DNA of 8,911 bases from a bacterium (GCA_025774405.1 JALGWB010000067.1:1-8911); one strand, 5' to 3'; shown: positions 1 to 6,379, counted from the stretch's first letter. The notes: generated from the sequence alone by a model not told the origin. Numbers and translations are program-made.

Positions 1-262
1 GGAGATGATTACAGCAGTTGGAAGATCGGTTAGGCTTGTGGTAACGATTGAAGAGAATGCCTCTTGCGGAGGATTTGGAAGTGCTGTTTCTGAGCTGTTA
101 AGTTCCCACGAGATCTATGTGCCACTCCATATCATAGGACTTCCCGATCGCTTTGTTGAACACGGAAGGCGTTGTGAGCTCTTGGAGGACACTGGGCTAA
201 GCTGTAAGGCTATTGCTGCGGCAGTCAGAACCGCCTTGCAAGGGGTTGAGCATCGTGGCTAA
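1..262 (+). CDS. dxs: 1-deoxy-D-xylulose-5-phosphate synthase, C-terminal end (5' partial)
   Basis: This is the last ~86 codons of a gene that begins before the window. The frame is open from the first base and ends at TAA 260-262. The enzyme condenses pyruvate with glyceraldehyde 3-phosphate, using thiamine diphosphate, in the first step of the cytosolic MEP isoprenoid pathway. The visible part is the C-terminal transketolase-like domain: TIEEN followed by GGFGSAVSELL, then the IIGLPDRFVEHG segment and a closing LLEDTGLS...I..AV helix, all typical of DXS tails. The usual family length is about 620-640 residues, so most of the protein, including the cofactor-binding half, lies outside. Its last 8 nt overlap the nadK start. 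Related transketolase C-terminal domains exist, but the GLPDRFVEHG pattern favours DXS. Confidence 0.9.
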   Translation, partial: EMITAVGRSVRLVVTIEENASCGGFGSAVSELLSSHEIYVPLHIIGLPDRFVEHGRRCELLEDTGLSCKAIAAAVRTALQGVEHRG

Positions 263-1145
263 GATTTTTGGTATTATTGCCAACAAACGAAAGCCACATG
301 TTGGCCAGATAATTGATGAACTCAGCAAGTGGCTCCGGCAGCGAGGTTGTAGCACACTGATCTGGGAGGATTTAGCTGACAAGGTAAAAGGTGGTAATCT
401 GCTACCGATTGCCGAGGTGGGGTCGGGTTGCGACCTGATGATAGCTCTTGGTGGAGATGGAACCCTGCTGAGGGCTGCCAGAGCGGTTGACGATAGGCTG
501 ATCCCTATTCTTGGTGTAAATGTAGGGAGCTTGGGCTTCCTCACCGAGGTCACCGTTGATGAGCTCTATGAGGCACTTGAAGACATTCTTGCTGATGCGT
601 GCCACTATGAAGACCGCATGAACATTGATGCTATTGTTGAGCGCGACGGTAACGAAGTTGGCAGGTTCACCGGGCTCAATGACATTGTGATAAACAAAGG
701 AGCATTATCACGTGTCATTGAGATGAGGGTGGCCATCGATGATCGCTACCTTGCGAGCTATAGAGCTGATGGTCTGATCGTTTCGACACCAACTGGTTCA
801 ACTGCTTACTCCCTGTCAGCAGGAGGGCCCATCGTGAATCCTTCCATGGAAGCAATAATAGCGACGCCAATATGCCCTCATACACTTGCGATCAGACCAA
901 TGATCCTGTCCGGAGAACAGATCTTGGGCGTTGACATAAGAGCGGGTCACTCACTTCACGGGGAAGCTGAGGTGACGCTCACCGTTGACGGCCAGGTTGG
1001 ATTTGATTTGGTCTCAGGTGACCACATCACGTTCAGGAAGTCATCTCGCATGACCAGGCTTGTGCTTTCTGGTTATAGGACCTTCTACGAGGTGCTTCGC
1101 GACAAGCTACGCTGGGGCGATATCAGACGCAATCCATCCGGGTGA
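255..1145 (+). CDS. nadK: NAD kinase
   Basis: ATP-dependent NAD kinase, which phosphorylates NAD+ to NADP+ in the cytosol. The product is 296 residues, normal for the family. Diagnostic motifs in order are GGDGT (residues 66-70, the nucleotide-binding motif with the catalytic Asp), GVNVGSLGFLTEV, a GLNDIVINKG segment where many relatives have NE, and the DGLIVSTPTGSTAYSLSAGG block of the C-terminal beta domain. I chose GTG 255 because it gives the family-typical start (M)AKIFGIIAN and has AGGGG at 241-245 upstream. An ATG at 213 is in frame but adds 14 unlikely residues deep inside dxs. The gene overlaps the dxs end by 8 nt and is followed 10 nt later by recN, so it is probably translated within one operon mRNA. 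The tlyA and argR genes that often flank nadK in Clostridia are absent. Confidence 0.95.
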   Translation: MAKIFGIIANKRKPHVGQIIDELSKWLRQRGCSTLIWEDLADKVKGGNLLPIAEVGSGCDLMIALGGDGTLLRAARAVDDRLIPILGVNVGSLGFLTEVTVDELYEALEDILADACHYEDRMNIDAIVERDGNEVGRFTGLNDIVINKGALSRVIEMRVAIDDRYLASYRADGLIVSTPTGSTAYSLSAGGPIVNPSMEAIIATPICPHTLAIRPMILSGEQILGVDIRAGHSLHGEAEVTLTVDGQVGFDLVSGDHITFRKSSRMTRLVLSGYRTFYEVLRDKLRWGDIRRNPSG

Positions 1146-1155
1146 CAGCAAAGCT

Positions 1156-2856
1156 ATGCTTAAGCAACTGAGGATTCAGAACTATGCCATTATCGATGAT
1201 CTGGTGATCGACTTCAAAGATGGGCTCAATGTCTTGACCGGGGAGACTGGGGCTGGTAAGTCGATTATTGTTGGAGCCCTCGGTTTGGTTCTTGGGGAAC
1301 GAGCAACAGATGAGGTAGTCCGTAGGGACAAGGATGTCTGTGTCGTCGAAGCGGTGTTTTCAGTCAGGCCTTCCATGCTAAGGCAACTTGCCGGCATTGA
1401 TCCTCATCTCAATGAAACACTTGAAGTCAAGCGGGAGCTTCCACGCAGGGGCAGATCGAGGTGTTGGATTGGAGATCGGCAGGTATCATTGAATCACCTG
1501 AAAGCCATAGGCAATTTCCTTGTTGACTTCCATGGACAGCATGAGCACCAGCGATTGGTCCATGTTGACAGCCATGTGGATTTCCTTGATGGTTTTGCCA
1601 GACTTGGCGGACTTCGTCAGAAGGTGAGGCATCTGCGCAGAGACTTGATTGACCTCAGGCGGAAGATCAAGGAGACGAAGGAGAGTCTCAGGTGCATAAC
1701 TGAGCAGGAACACATCATACAGTATGACATTGACGAGATCGAGCAGATGAACCTTGCGCCTGACGAGGATGAAACCATTGAGCGCGAGATACAGCTTCTT
1801 TCGCATGGTGAGAAGATAATAGAAGCTGGTGCACAGATTCTTGATTGCCTGTATGAAGGGGATGAAAGTGCGATCTCGAAAATCGCTCAAGCTATGGTGT
1901 TAATGGATGAAATAGTGTCACTCTCAGGTGAAATGGATGGCTTGCGGGGCAGTCTCGATGAAGCGCATGTGATTGTGAAGGAGGTTGCCGAGTCCTTACG
2001 CGACAAGATTGCCTCAATCGACCTTGATCCATCTCGACTCGAAAGCATGAGAGAAAGGCTTGTTGCAATTGAAAGACTAAAGCGTAAGTATGGAAAGAGC
2101 CTTAGAGACCTGCTCGAACATCTGGTTGCGCTCAAGAACCAGCTGAGCAGCAGGGAAGAGCTCGAGCAGCAGATCGCCAGGCTTCAGGCTCGGGTAGTTG
2201 AGCTTGAAGAAGCCCTGGCCGAGGTCTGTCTGGATCTTAGAAGGAGGCGCCAGGCGGCTGCAAAGCGATTCGAGACCAGAGTCGAGGACGAACTCAAAGC
2301 CCTCGGTATCGTGGGCGCAGGCTTCAGAGTGGTGTTTGATGAGATCGACGAAGGCGAAGTGGTTGGCTTGGGTGAAAATCAGATTCTGAGGGTATCAGAC
2401 AGCGGTGCTGACTATGTTGAGTTCTTTGTGCGAACCAATGTTGGTGAGGAGCTCCTGCCACTGAGGCGGATTGCATCAGGAGGAGAAATATCGAGGGTGA
2501 TGCTAGCTCTCAAGAAGCTGCTGGCCGCCAGCGACGAGGTCGAAACTTTGATATTTGATGAGATTGATGCTGGCATCGGAGGAAGTCTTGCCGATGTTGT
2601 CGGCGCTCGTCTTGCTGAACTGGGTAAATCACACCAGGTGATATGCATAACTCACCTACCTCAGATTGCTGCAGCAGCGACGACTCACTTTGCAGTTGGC
2701 AAGAAGGTCGTAAGACGTCGAACAACTGCTGATGTGACGCTGCTTGATGAGAGGGGAAGGGTGGCTGAGCTGGCTCGCATGATCGGTGGACGTAAACCTC
2801 CTGAGACAGCCAGGGCTCATGCAGCAACGCTCCTGAGGAGGATGGCTGTCAGATGA
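1156..2856 (+). CDS. recN: DNA repair protein RecN (SMC-like ATPase)
   Basis: RecN is an SMC-family ATPase that acts early in recombinational repair of DNA double-strand breaks. The product is 566 residues, close to the usual 550-570. The N-terminal ATPase half starts MLKQLRIQNYAI and has Walker A GETGAGKS at residues 29-36. A long Glu/Lys/Arg/Leu-rich coiled-coil region lies at roughly 150-380. The C-terminal half has the ABC signature SGGEISR (441-447), Walker B ending DEIDAG (468-473) and the switch-histidine segment THLPQIAA (His500). All catalytic elements look intact. ATG 1156 fits the family N-terminus, although the Shine-Dalgarno there is poor. A farther upstream start at 1060 would only add residues overlapping nadK. 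The stop overlaps the next gene's ATG as ATGA. Confidence 0.96.
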   Translation: MLKQLRIQNYAIIDDLVIDFKDGLNVLTGETGAGKSIIVGALGLVLGERATDEVVRRDKDVCVVEAVFSVRPSMLRQLAGIDPHLNETLEVKRELPRRGRSRCWIGDRQVSLNHLKAIGNFLVDFHGQHEHQRLVHVDSHVDFLDGFARLGGLRQKVRHLRRDLIDLRRKIKETKESLRCITEQEHIIQYDIDEIEQMNLAPDEDETIEREIQLLSHGEKIIEAGAQILDCLYEGDESAISKIAQAMVLMDEIVSLSGEMDGLRGSLDEAHVIVKEVAESLRDKIASIDLDPSRLESMRERLVAIERLKRKYGKSLRDLLEHLVALKNQLSSREELEQQIARLQARVVELEEALAEVCLDLRRRRQAAAKRFETRVEDELKALGIVGAGFRVVFDEIDEGEVVGLGENQILRVSDSGADYVEFFVRTNVGEELLPLRRIASGGEISRVMLALKKLLAASDEVETLIFDEIDAGIGGSLADVVGARLAELGKSHQVICITHLPQIAAAATTHFAVGKKVVRRRTTADVTLLDERGRVAELARMIGGRKPPETARAHAATLLRRMAVR

Positions 2857-3962
2857 GGAGTCAGCGCAAATCGCGGGTTTACTTTATCGACATGCGGTCA
2901 AGCGCCAGCAATAGCCAGATTGACAGGCTCAAAAAGACCATCCGCAGGATGCGGATGCATTTGCTTGCCAGTAAGGGAGAATTGCTGGCTATAAAGGTTC
3001 ACTTTGGAGAAAGAGGCTGTACGGCATATATAAGGCCGATCTATCTGAGGACGATCATTGATGTTGTCACCGAGTCAGATTGCCGTGCCTTCTTGACCGA
3101 TACCAATACTCTGTATGTGGGTAGCCGCTCGAACAGTGTTGACCATATCACCACAGCTGTCGAGAATGGCTTTTCCTATGCAACTATGGGAATACCGATA
3201 GTCATCGCCGACGGCTTAAGGGGGGGTAACTACGAGGTTGTCAGGCTCAAGAGTGCTGGAGAAGTTAAGATTGCCAGTGATATCGTCCACTCAGATGCTC
3301 TAGTCGTGGTGACACATGTCAAAGGGCATGAACTGACCGGTTTGGGTGGAGCCCTTAAGAACCTTGGCATGGGTTGTGGCAGCCGGGCGGGTAAGTTAGA
3401 GATGCATTCAGGGATGGAGCCGCGTGTCAGTGAAGCATGTACCGGTTGTTCGTAATGTGTAACCTGGTGCCCGGCAGGAGCGATCAGTATTCAGTCTGGA
3501 CGAGCATCTATCGACAGTAACAGATGCATTGGTTGTGCTGAGTGCATCGTTGTTTGTCCATTCGGAGCCATGAAGGTCAACTGGAAGTGGGATGCAAGGT
3601 TTGTTCAGGAGCGGATGGTGGAGTATGCGGCTGGGGTGCTGAAGGGGAAGAAGGGCAAGGTGGGTTTCATAAGCTTCGTCATGGACATCTCGCCTCAATG
3701 CGACTGCTATGGCTTCTCAGATGCCCGCATCGTACCTGACGTTGGGATTCTGCTGTCGAAGGATCCAGTTGCCATCGATCAAGCATCGGCTGATCTTATA
3801 AATGGTCAGCCGGGCATCAGTGGGACTGCCCTTGGTTCTCTGAGTGCAACCTCTGACAAGCTTCGGGACATTCATCCTGATATCGATTGGAAGATCCAGA
3901 TCAAGCATGCCGAAAGACTTGGTCTCGGCACAAGCAACTACCAGCTCATCAGGGTAAAGTAG
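2853..3962 (+). pseudogene. DUF362 double-[4Fe-4S] protein gene interrupted by one in-frame TAA
   Basis: Read through, this frame encodes 369 residues, a normal length for DUF362 (PF04015) proteins with an internal ferredoxin module. The biochemical role of the family is unknown. Recognisable segments are LAIKVHFGERG, LTDTNTLYVGSRSNSVDH, THVKGHELTGLGGALKNLGMGCGSRAGKLEMH, then two CxxCxxCxxxCP cluster motifs, and later DISPQCDCYGFSDA and LLSKDPVAIDQAS. The first cluster reads CTGC-S-stop-C-VTW-CP: TAA 3453-3455 replaces the residue just before the third Cys. The second, CIGCAECIVVCP, is intact, and no other stop occurs before TAG 3960-3962. As read, only a 200-residue product with half a cluster would be made. 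No usual start codon follows the stop until ATG 3570, which lies beyond both clusters. The gene starts with ATGA overlapping recN and has AGGAGG at 2836-2841, so translation should be coupled. Options are a recent nonsense mutation, a base error or readthrough. Confidence 0.85.
3453..3455 (+). other. In-frame TAA within a ferredoxin motif
   Basis: The stop falls between the second and third cysteines of the first [4Fe-4S] motif (Cys-Ser-stop-Cys). The codons on both sides encode conserved residues in the same frame, so this is a substitution and not an indel. A single base change from AAA would give Lys, a reasonable residue at this site. TAA, TAG and TGA all end other genes in the window at family-typical positions, so codon reassignment is unlikely. 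Confidence 0.9.
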
Positions 3963-3987
3963 TGGCGTTCTTGAGATTGGCTCACAG

Positions 3988-4043
3988 CACTGTCATGCTC
4001 TGGTTGGTCTATCTCTGCCAGAGCGAGCCGTGAGGAGACAGTG
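3988..4043. repeat. Nested inverted repeats in the DUF362-STAS gap
   Basis: The 175-nt gap 3963-4137 contains two nested perfect 7-bp inverted repeats. The outer arms are CACTGTC (3988-3994) and GACAGTG (4037-4043). The inner arms are GCTCTGG (3997-4003) and CCAGAGC (4018-4024), around a 14-nt loop. A competing pairing exists between GGCTC at 3979-3983 and GAGCC at 4025-4029. As RNA this could fold into a long interrupted hairpin, either the end of the dxs-nadK-recN-DUF362 transcript or a regulatory site ahead of the next gene. No T tract follows (TTGAAG comes next), so it is not a classical intrinsic terminator. Confidence 0.5.
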
Positions 4044-4073
4044 TTGAAGAAGGTTAACATTGGTGGGCATACT
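4044..4073 (+). promoter_or_regulatory. Candidate sigma70-type promoter for the STAS-like gene
   Basis: TTGAAG (4044-4049) and CATACT (4068-4073) each match 4 of 6 consensus positions, with an 18-nt spacer. They lie directly after the outer arm of the inverted repeat and about 65 nt before the ATG at 4138. The match is weak and could be chance. The position between an inverted repeat and a gene with its own strong ribosome binding site makes it worth recording. Confidence 0.25.
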
Positions 4074-4127
4074 CGTGGGGCGAAAGTTGGACGGTGGGCT
4101 CACTGTATCCTGGTTTCAGCCAGGGCA

Positions 4128-4134
4128 AGGAGGG
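4128..4134 (+). promoter_or_regulatory. Ribosome binding site fixing the STAS-like start
   Basis: AGGAGGG lies 3 nt before ATG 4138. It is a near-perfect anti-SD match with a slightly short spacer. It decides between this ATG and in-frame TTG/GTG codons at 4060-4065, which have no comparable site. Confidence 0.7.
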
Positions 4135-4137
4135 TTT

Positions 4138-4518
4138 ATGATCTTCGACTACAGGATTGACCCAGCTGCTGGACTGATCTTTACGAAATTCGAAGGCAGA
4201 TTTGATGTTGAGAGCCTAATCAAATGTCTCAAGAAGATCTACGCTGACCCTCAGTTCAGAAAGGGGATGCACAGCGTGAATGACTTGCGCCTGGCTATCC
4301 TCGACTGGGAATATGATGACTTCGAGCGCCTCAGAGCATTTGCAGAATCAGTTGAAGACATCAGGGGTTGCTGCCGCTGGGCAATCATACTCACAGGGGG
4401 CACAACATATGTAAGTGCCAGGATCGCAATGGTAATAGGCCAGGCCCATGGGCTTGGGATAGAGGCCAGGCTCTTCGAGAGTGAGGAGGATGCGCTTGGG
4501 TGGGTAAGGAGCGATTGA
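4138..4518 (+). CDS. Small STAS/SpoIIAA-like domain protein, function unknown
   Basis: A 126-residue soluble protein with no signal peptide or membrane segment. The layout resembles the small stand-alone STAS/SEC14 (SpoIIAA-like) proteins of about 120-130 residues. It has an N-terminal strand pair (MIFDYRID...GLIFTKFEGRFD), a helix leading to the YADPQFRKGMHSVNDLRLA segment typical of the group (a 'DP.F..GM....DLR' pattern), a central helix, a WAIILTGG strand, and a last helix-strand-helix ending ARLFESEEDALGWV. Proteins of this fold often act in protein-protein or lipid/nucleotide-dependent regulation, but no partner is encoded beside it and I see no clear phosphorylatable-serine signature, so no role can be assigned. 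The start is set by AGGAGGG. The gene stands alone after a 175-nt gap and ends 22 nt from the 3' end of the convergent tRNA. Confidence 0.6.
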   Translation: MIFDYRIDPAAGLIFTKFEGRFDVESLIKCLKKIYADPQFRKGMHSVNDLRLAILDWEYDDFERLRAFAESVEDIRGCCRWAIILTGGTTYVSARIAMVIGQAHGLGIEARLFESEEDALGWVRSD

Positions 4519-4540
4519 TACCGGATAAGCTCGATGAAAT

Positions 4541-4617
4541 TGGTACGCCCGGCGGGATTTGAACCCACGACCTGTGGCTCCGGAGGCCACCGCTCTATCC
4601 AGCTGAGCTACGGGCGC
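4541..4617 (-). tRNA. tRNA-Arg (anticodon CCG, reads CGG)
   Basis: The reverse strand folds as a complete 77-nt cloverleaf including an encoded CCA. The acceptor is GCGCCCG/CGGGCGT (a G-U first pair), the D stem GCTC/GAGC, the anticodon stem GTGGC/GCCAC around loop CTCCGGA, the variable loop AGGTC, and the T stem GTGGG/CCCGC around TTCGAAT, with discriminator A. The anticodon CCG is at 4581-4583. The 5' end lies 2 nt after the stop codon of the outer-membrane protein gene on the same strand, so the tRNA is probably processed from that mRNA or transcribed from a promoter inside the coding region. No T-rich terminator is visible downstream. Confidence 0.96.
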
Positions 4618-4619
4618 AC

Positions 4620-5810
4620 CTAGAATCGATATGTAAGTGTCAAGAGACCTTTGTCAAGTGTTCGCTTTTCCCTGTAGTCATCTGGTGGAGATGACCGCTC
4701 GAAGGATGTATGCACCCAAGCTATATCAACTGCAACGCTGGATTCAATGACGGTGCCAGCCCCGAGTGTGATGCCCCTGCGGTTTTTCTCGATCCTGAAG
4801 CGATTGAGAGCCATAGGAACATAGGCATAGCCAGCTCTTAACCGTAAGGGCAGCAACGGGATACCATATTCAACGCCAAATCTGATGTCAGTTGTAGGAT
4901 CGTAGATGAAATTGCCAGCATCGTCACGTATCCCACCGGGAAAACCAAGTTGATGCCAATCTGTGTACGTGACATCGAGAGCGACCACAAAATTTGGGGG
5001 CATGACTGCGATGCCAATCGAACCGGAGAAGGGTAAGTCAACATGATACTTGACAGGCGGATTGCGGCCGGTTCCCATATCATCAATCCACACCTCTTCA
5101 CCCTCGACCGTTATGCGCTGTGGGGTTTTCAGTGCTATGCCTATTGAAACAAAACGGTTAGTGTAAACCATCCCGACCGTCCCGCCATGACCGCTAAGGT
5201 CACCTCCTTGAGCAAAGATCGCCGGGGTGGTGCGCTCTCCCCAGGGATAGAGCTCATCATGGTAGGTGAGATCACCTGTGAAGAAGTGGGCTTCACCCCC
5301 GATGAAGACGTTTGGAGAAACTTGCAATGCGATAGCCCCGCTCCATGCGGATAGAACCACTTTCTTCTCTTCGATATCGTGATAGTCTCCAGTTCCGTAC
5401 CGATTCAGATACTGATCGAAGGAAACGACCCTGGTGATACCAGCTGCCGCTACCAGACTCCCTCTATAGGTCGGAAAGGGATAAGCAAGGCACAGACTCT
5501 GGAATCTAGTTGTGCTTATCGATGAAGAGCTCTTTCGCCCAAGCCAATCTGTTTCAATCCCCAGAACAGAGTTCGTCAGCGTACCGAGCAACTCGATTCT
5601 CCGGATCTTGCCAAGCCCGGCCGGATTGGACCAGATGGCAGTACCGTCATCAACAGTCGCAATACAGACGCCTCCCATTCCAGCCCACCTTGCACCTATC
5701 TCCGTTCTCTCGAGGAAGGGAATGTCCTTGTAAGTCGGAGGAGAAGATGCTCCGGCTGATACTGCCAGGATGGCGATGAGAGGCAAAGCCAAAGCACTGA
5801 GCCTTAACAT
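4620..5810 (-). CDS. Outer-membrane beta-barrel protein, FadL/PorV-like
   Basis: A 396-residue exported protein. Residues 1 to about 22 form a signal peptide (hydrophobic LALPLIAILAVSA, probable cleavage after AGA). The mature start has the hallmark GARWAGMGGVCIATVDDGTA followed by SNPAGLGKI, shared by FadL/OmpP1, PorV/PorQ and UPF0164 barrel proteins. The remainder alternates polar and hydrophobic residues as in beta strands and ends LTLTYRF, with the terminal Phe used for BAM-dependent insertion. It is likely a channel for hydrophobic substrates or a secretion/assembly partner; the substrate is unknown. I prefer ATG 5810, which overlaps the upstream stop as TGATG and has AGAGGA 6 nt upstream; a TTG codon at 5813 is also possible. 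It is translationally coupled to the lipoprotein gene and followed almost immediately by tRNA-Arg. Confidence 0.85.
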   Translation of the reverse strand: MLRLSALALPLIAILAVSAGASSPPTYKDIPFLERTEIGARWAGMGGVCIATVDDGTAIWSNPAGLGKIRRIELLGTLTNSVLGIETDWLGRKSSSSISTTRFQSLCLAYPFPTYRGSLVAAAGITRVVSFDQYLNRYGTGDYHDIEEKKVVLSAWSGAIALQVSPNVFIGGEAHFFTGDLTYHDELYPWGERTTPAIFAQGGDLSGHGGTVGMVYTNRFVSIGIALKTPQRITVEGEEVWIDDMGTGRNPPVKYHVDLPFSGSIGIAVMPPNFVVALDVTYTDWHQLGFPGGIRDDAGNFIYDPTTDIRFGVEYGIPLLPLRLRAGYAYVPMALNRFRIEKNRRGITLGAGTVIESSVAVDIAWVHTSFERSSPPDDYREKRTLDKGLLTLTYRF

Positions 5811-6322
5811 CAATCGTCCTCTTCCGCTTTCTGTTTTTCCTTCTTAGGCGCTGACGGAGTCTTGGGTTCTGGACGCTTCCGATCTCGATGATAGCGGGGA
5901 GTTTTGTCAGATTGATTCTTGCCCTTGCGGATTGCTCTATCATCCCGGACATTGTCCTTGTGAGGTTTCGTCTTCATTTCACCACCAGGCAGTCCGGGGT
6001 GGACCGGACGATTGCGCTCCTCATAGTATCTTGGACTCTCCCATCTGGGAGTTTCACTGTCATCCCACCACCAGTAATCATCCCACCACCACGGACGGCA
6101 ATAATAGGAACGCCAGTAGGGATATCGCCAGTACCATGTATCGAGATAAGGAAAGTGCCAGTAATAGTAGTCTGCACTGTTGTGACAGTCCGAGCAGTGA
6201 CGGGGACTATCAGACCTGGTCATCTCTGAGGTCTGGGGATGAACAAGCACAGTATAGCAACCAGCTAACAGGATGCCCATGCCGACAAGAAGGAACACAA
6301 GACAGATGCGCTTCATGGTCAT
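5810..6322 (-). CDS. Aromatic-rich lipoprotein with one CxxCH motif, function unknown
   Basis: A 170-residue predicted lipoprotein. The signal peptide MTMKRICLVFLLVGMGILLAGC has a clear lipobox LAGC (lipidated Cys22). A single CSDCH motif (Cys43, Cys46, His47) could attach a c-type heme or bind metal. Residues 52-100 are extraordinarily aromatic: 24 of 49 are W, Y or F, including WWWDDYWWWDD. The last ~70 residues are a charged, Pro/Lys/Arg/Glu-rich and probably disordered tail. Start: ATG 6322 has AAAGGAAG just upstream; ATG 6316 is an equally valid in-frame start; the TTG at 6358 has no ribosome binding site and lies inside the promoter. Its stop overlaps the barrel gene's start (TGATG), so the two probably act together in the envelope. 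I do not recognise a named family. Confidence 0.8.
   Translation of the reverse strand: MTMKRICLVFLLVGMGILLAGCYTVLVHPQTSEMTRSDSPRHCSDCHNSADYYYWHFPYLDTWYWRYPYWRSYYCRPWWWDDYWWWDDSETPRWESPRYYEERNRPVHPGLPGGEMKTKPHKDNVRDDRAIRKGKNQSDKTPRYHRDRKRPEPKTPSAPKKEKQKAEEDD
6060..6091 (-). repeat. Short in-frame tandem repeat (WWWDD unit)
   Basis: A 14-bp sequence (TCATCCCACCACCA on the plus strand) occurs at 6060-6073 and again at 6078-6091. The 18-bp period equals six codons. On the minus strand it encodes the doubled WWWDD unit of the lipoprotein, which suggests that part of the aromatic tract grew by local duplication. Confidence 0.8.
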
Positions 6323-6345
6323 CACTTCCTTTGCTTCCCTTTCTA

Positions 6346-6375
6346 AATCTATCGGCAAAGGTGGTGGTATGTCAA
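6346..6375 (-). promoter_or_regulatory. sigma70-type promoter for the lipoprotein/barrel/tRNA unit
   Basis: On the minus strand a perfect -35 box TTGACA (6370-6375) and a -10 box TAGATT (6346-6351, 4 of 6 matches) are separated by 18 nt. They lie in the short gap between the oadB stop and the lipoprotein start. Transcription would begin near 6339, leaving a leader just long enough for the AAAGGAAG ribosome binding site. This would let the envelope genes be expressed independently of oadAB. Confidence 0.5.
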
Positions 6376-6379
6376 TCGA

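Noticed and set aside
1486..1890. 134-codon minus-strand open frame opposite recN
   Set aside because: It lies entirely antisense to the recN coiled-coil region, resembles no family I recognise and has no expression signals.
3453..3455. Programmed recoding of TAA as a sense codon through a variant genetic code
   Set aside because: dxs and oadB end in TAA, and other genes in the window end in TAG or TGA, at family-typical lengths. TAA is also not the codon used for selenocysteine (TGA) or pyrrolysine (TAG).
3455..3523. Restart at the ATG overlapping the TAA (TAATG)
   Set aside because: That frame meets a stop after about 22 codons and encodes none of the conserved sequence.
3570..3962. Separate 130-residue gene starting at ATG 3570
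   Set aside because: It begins in the middle of a conserved DUF362 protein, just after the second cluster motif, and has no ribosome binding site of its own. It is the downstream half of the interrupted gene.
3988..4043. Classical Rho-independent terminator
   Set aside because: The stems are interrupted and no T tract follows the last arm.
4060..4137. N-terminal extension of the STAS-like protein from TTG 4060
   Set aside because: It uses a non-ATG start without a ribosome binding site and covers the candidate -10 box. ATG 4138 has AGGAGGG directly upstream and fits the family N-terminus.
4541..4617. Attachment site of an integrated element at the tRNA
   Set aside because: No integrase, no repeat of the tRNA 3' end elsewhere in the window and no mobile gene nearby.
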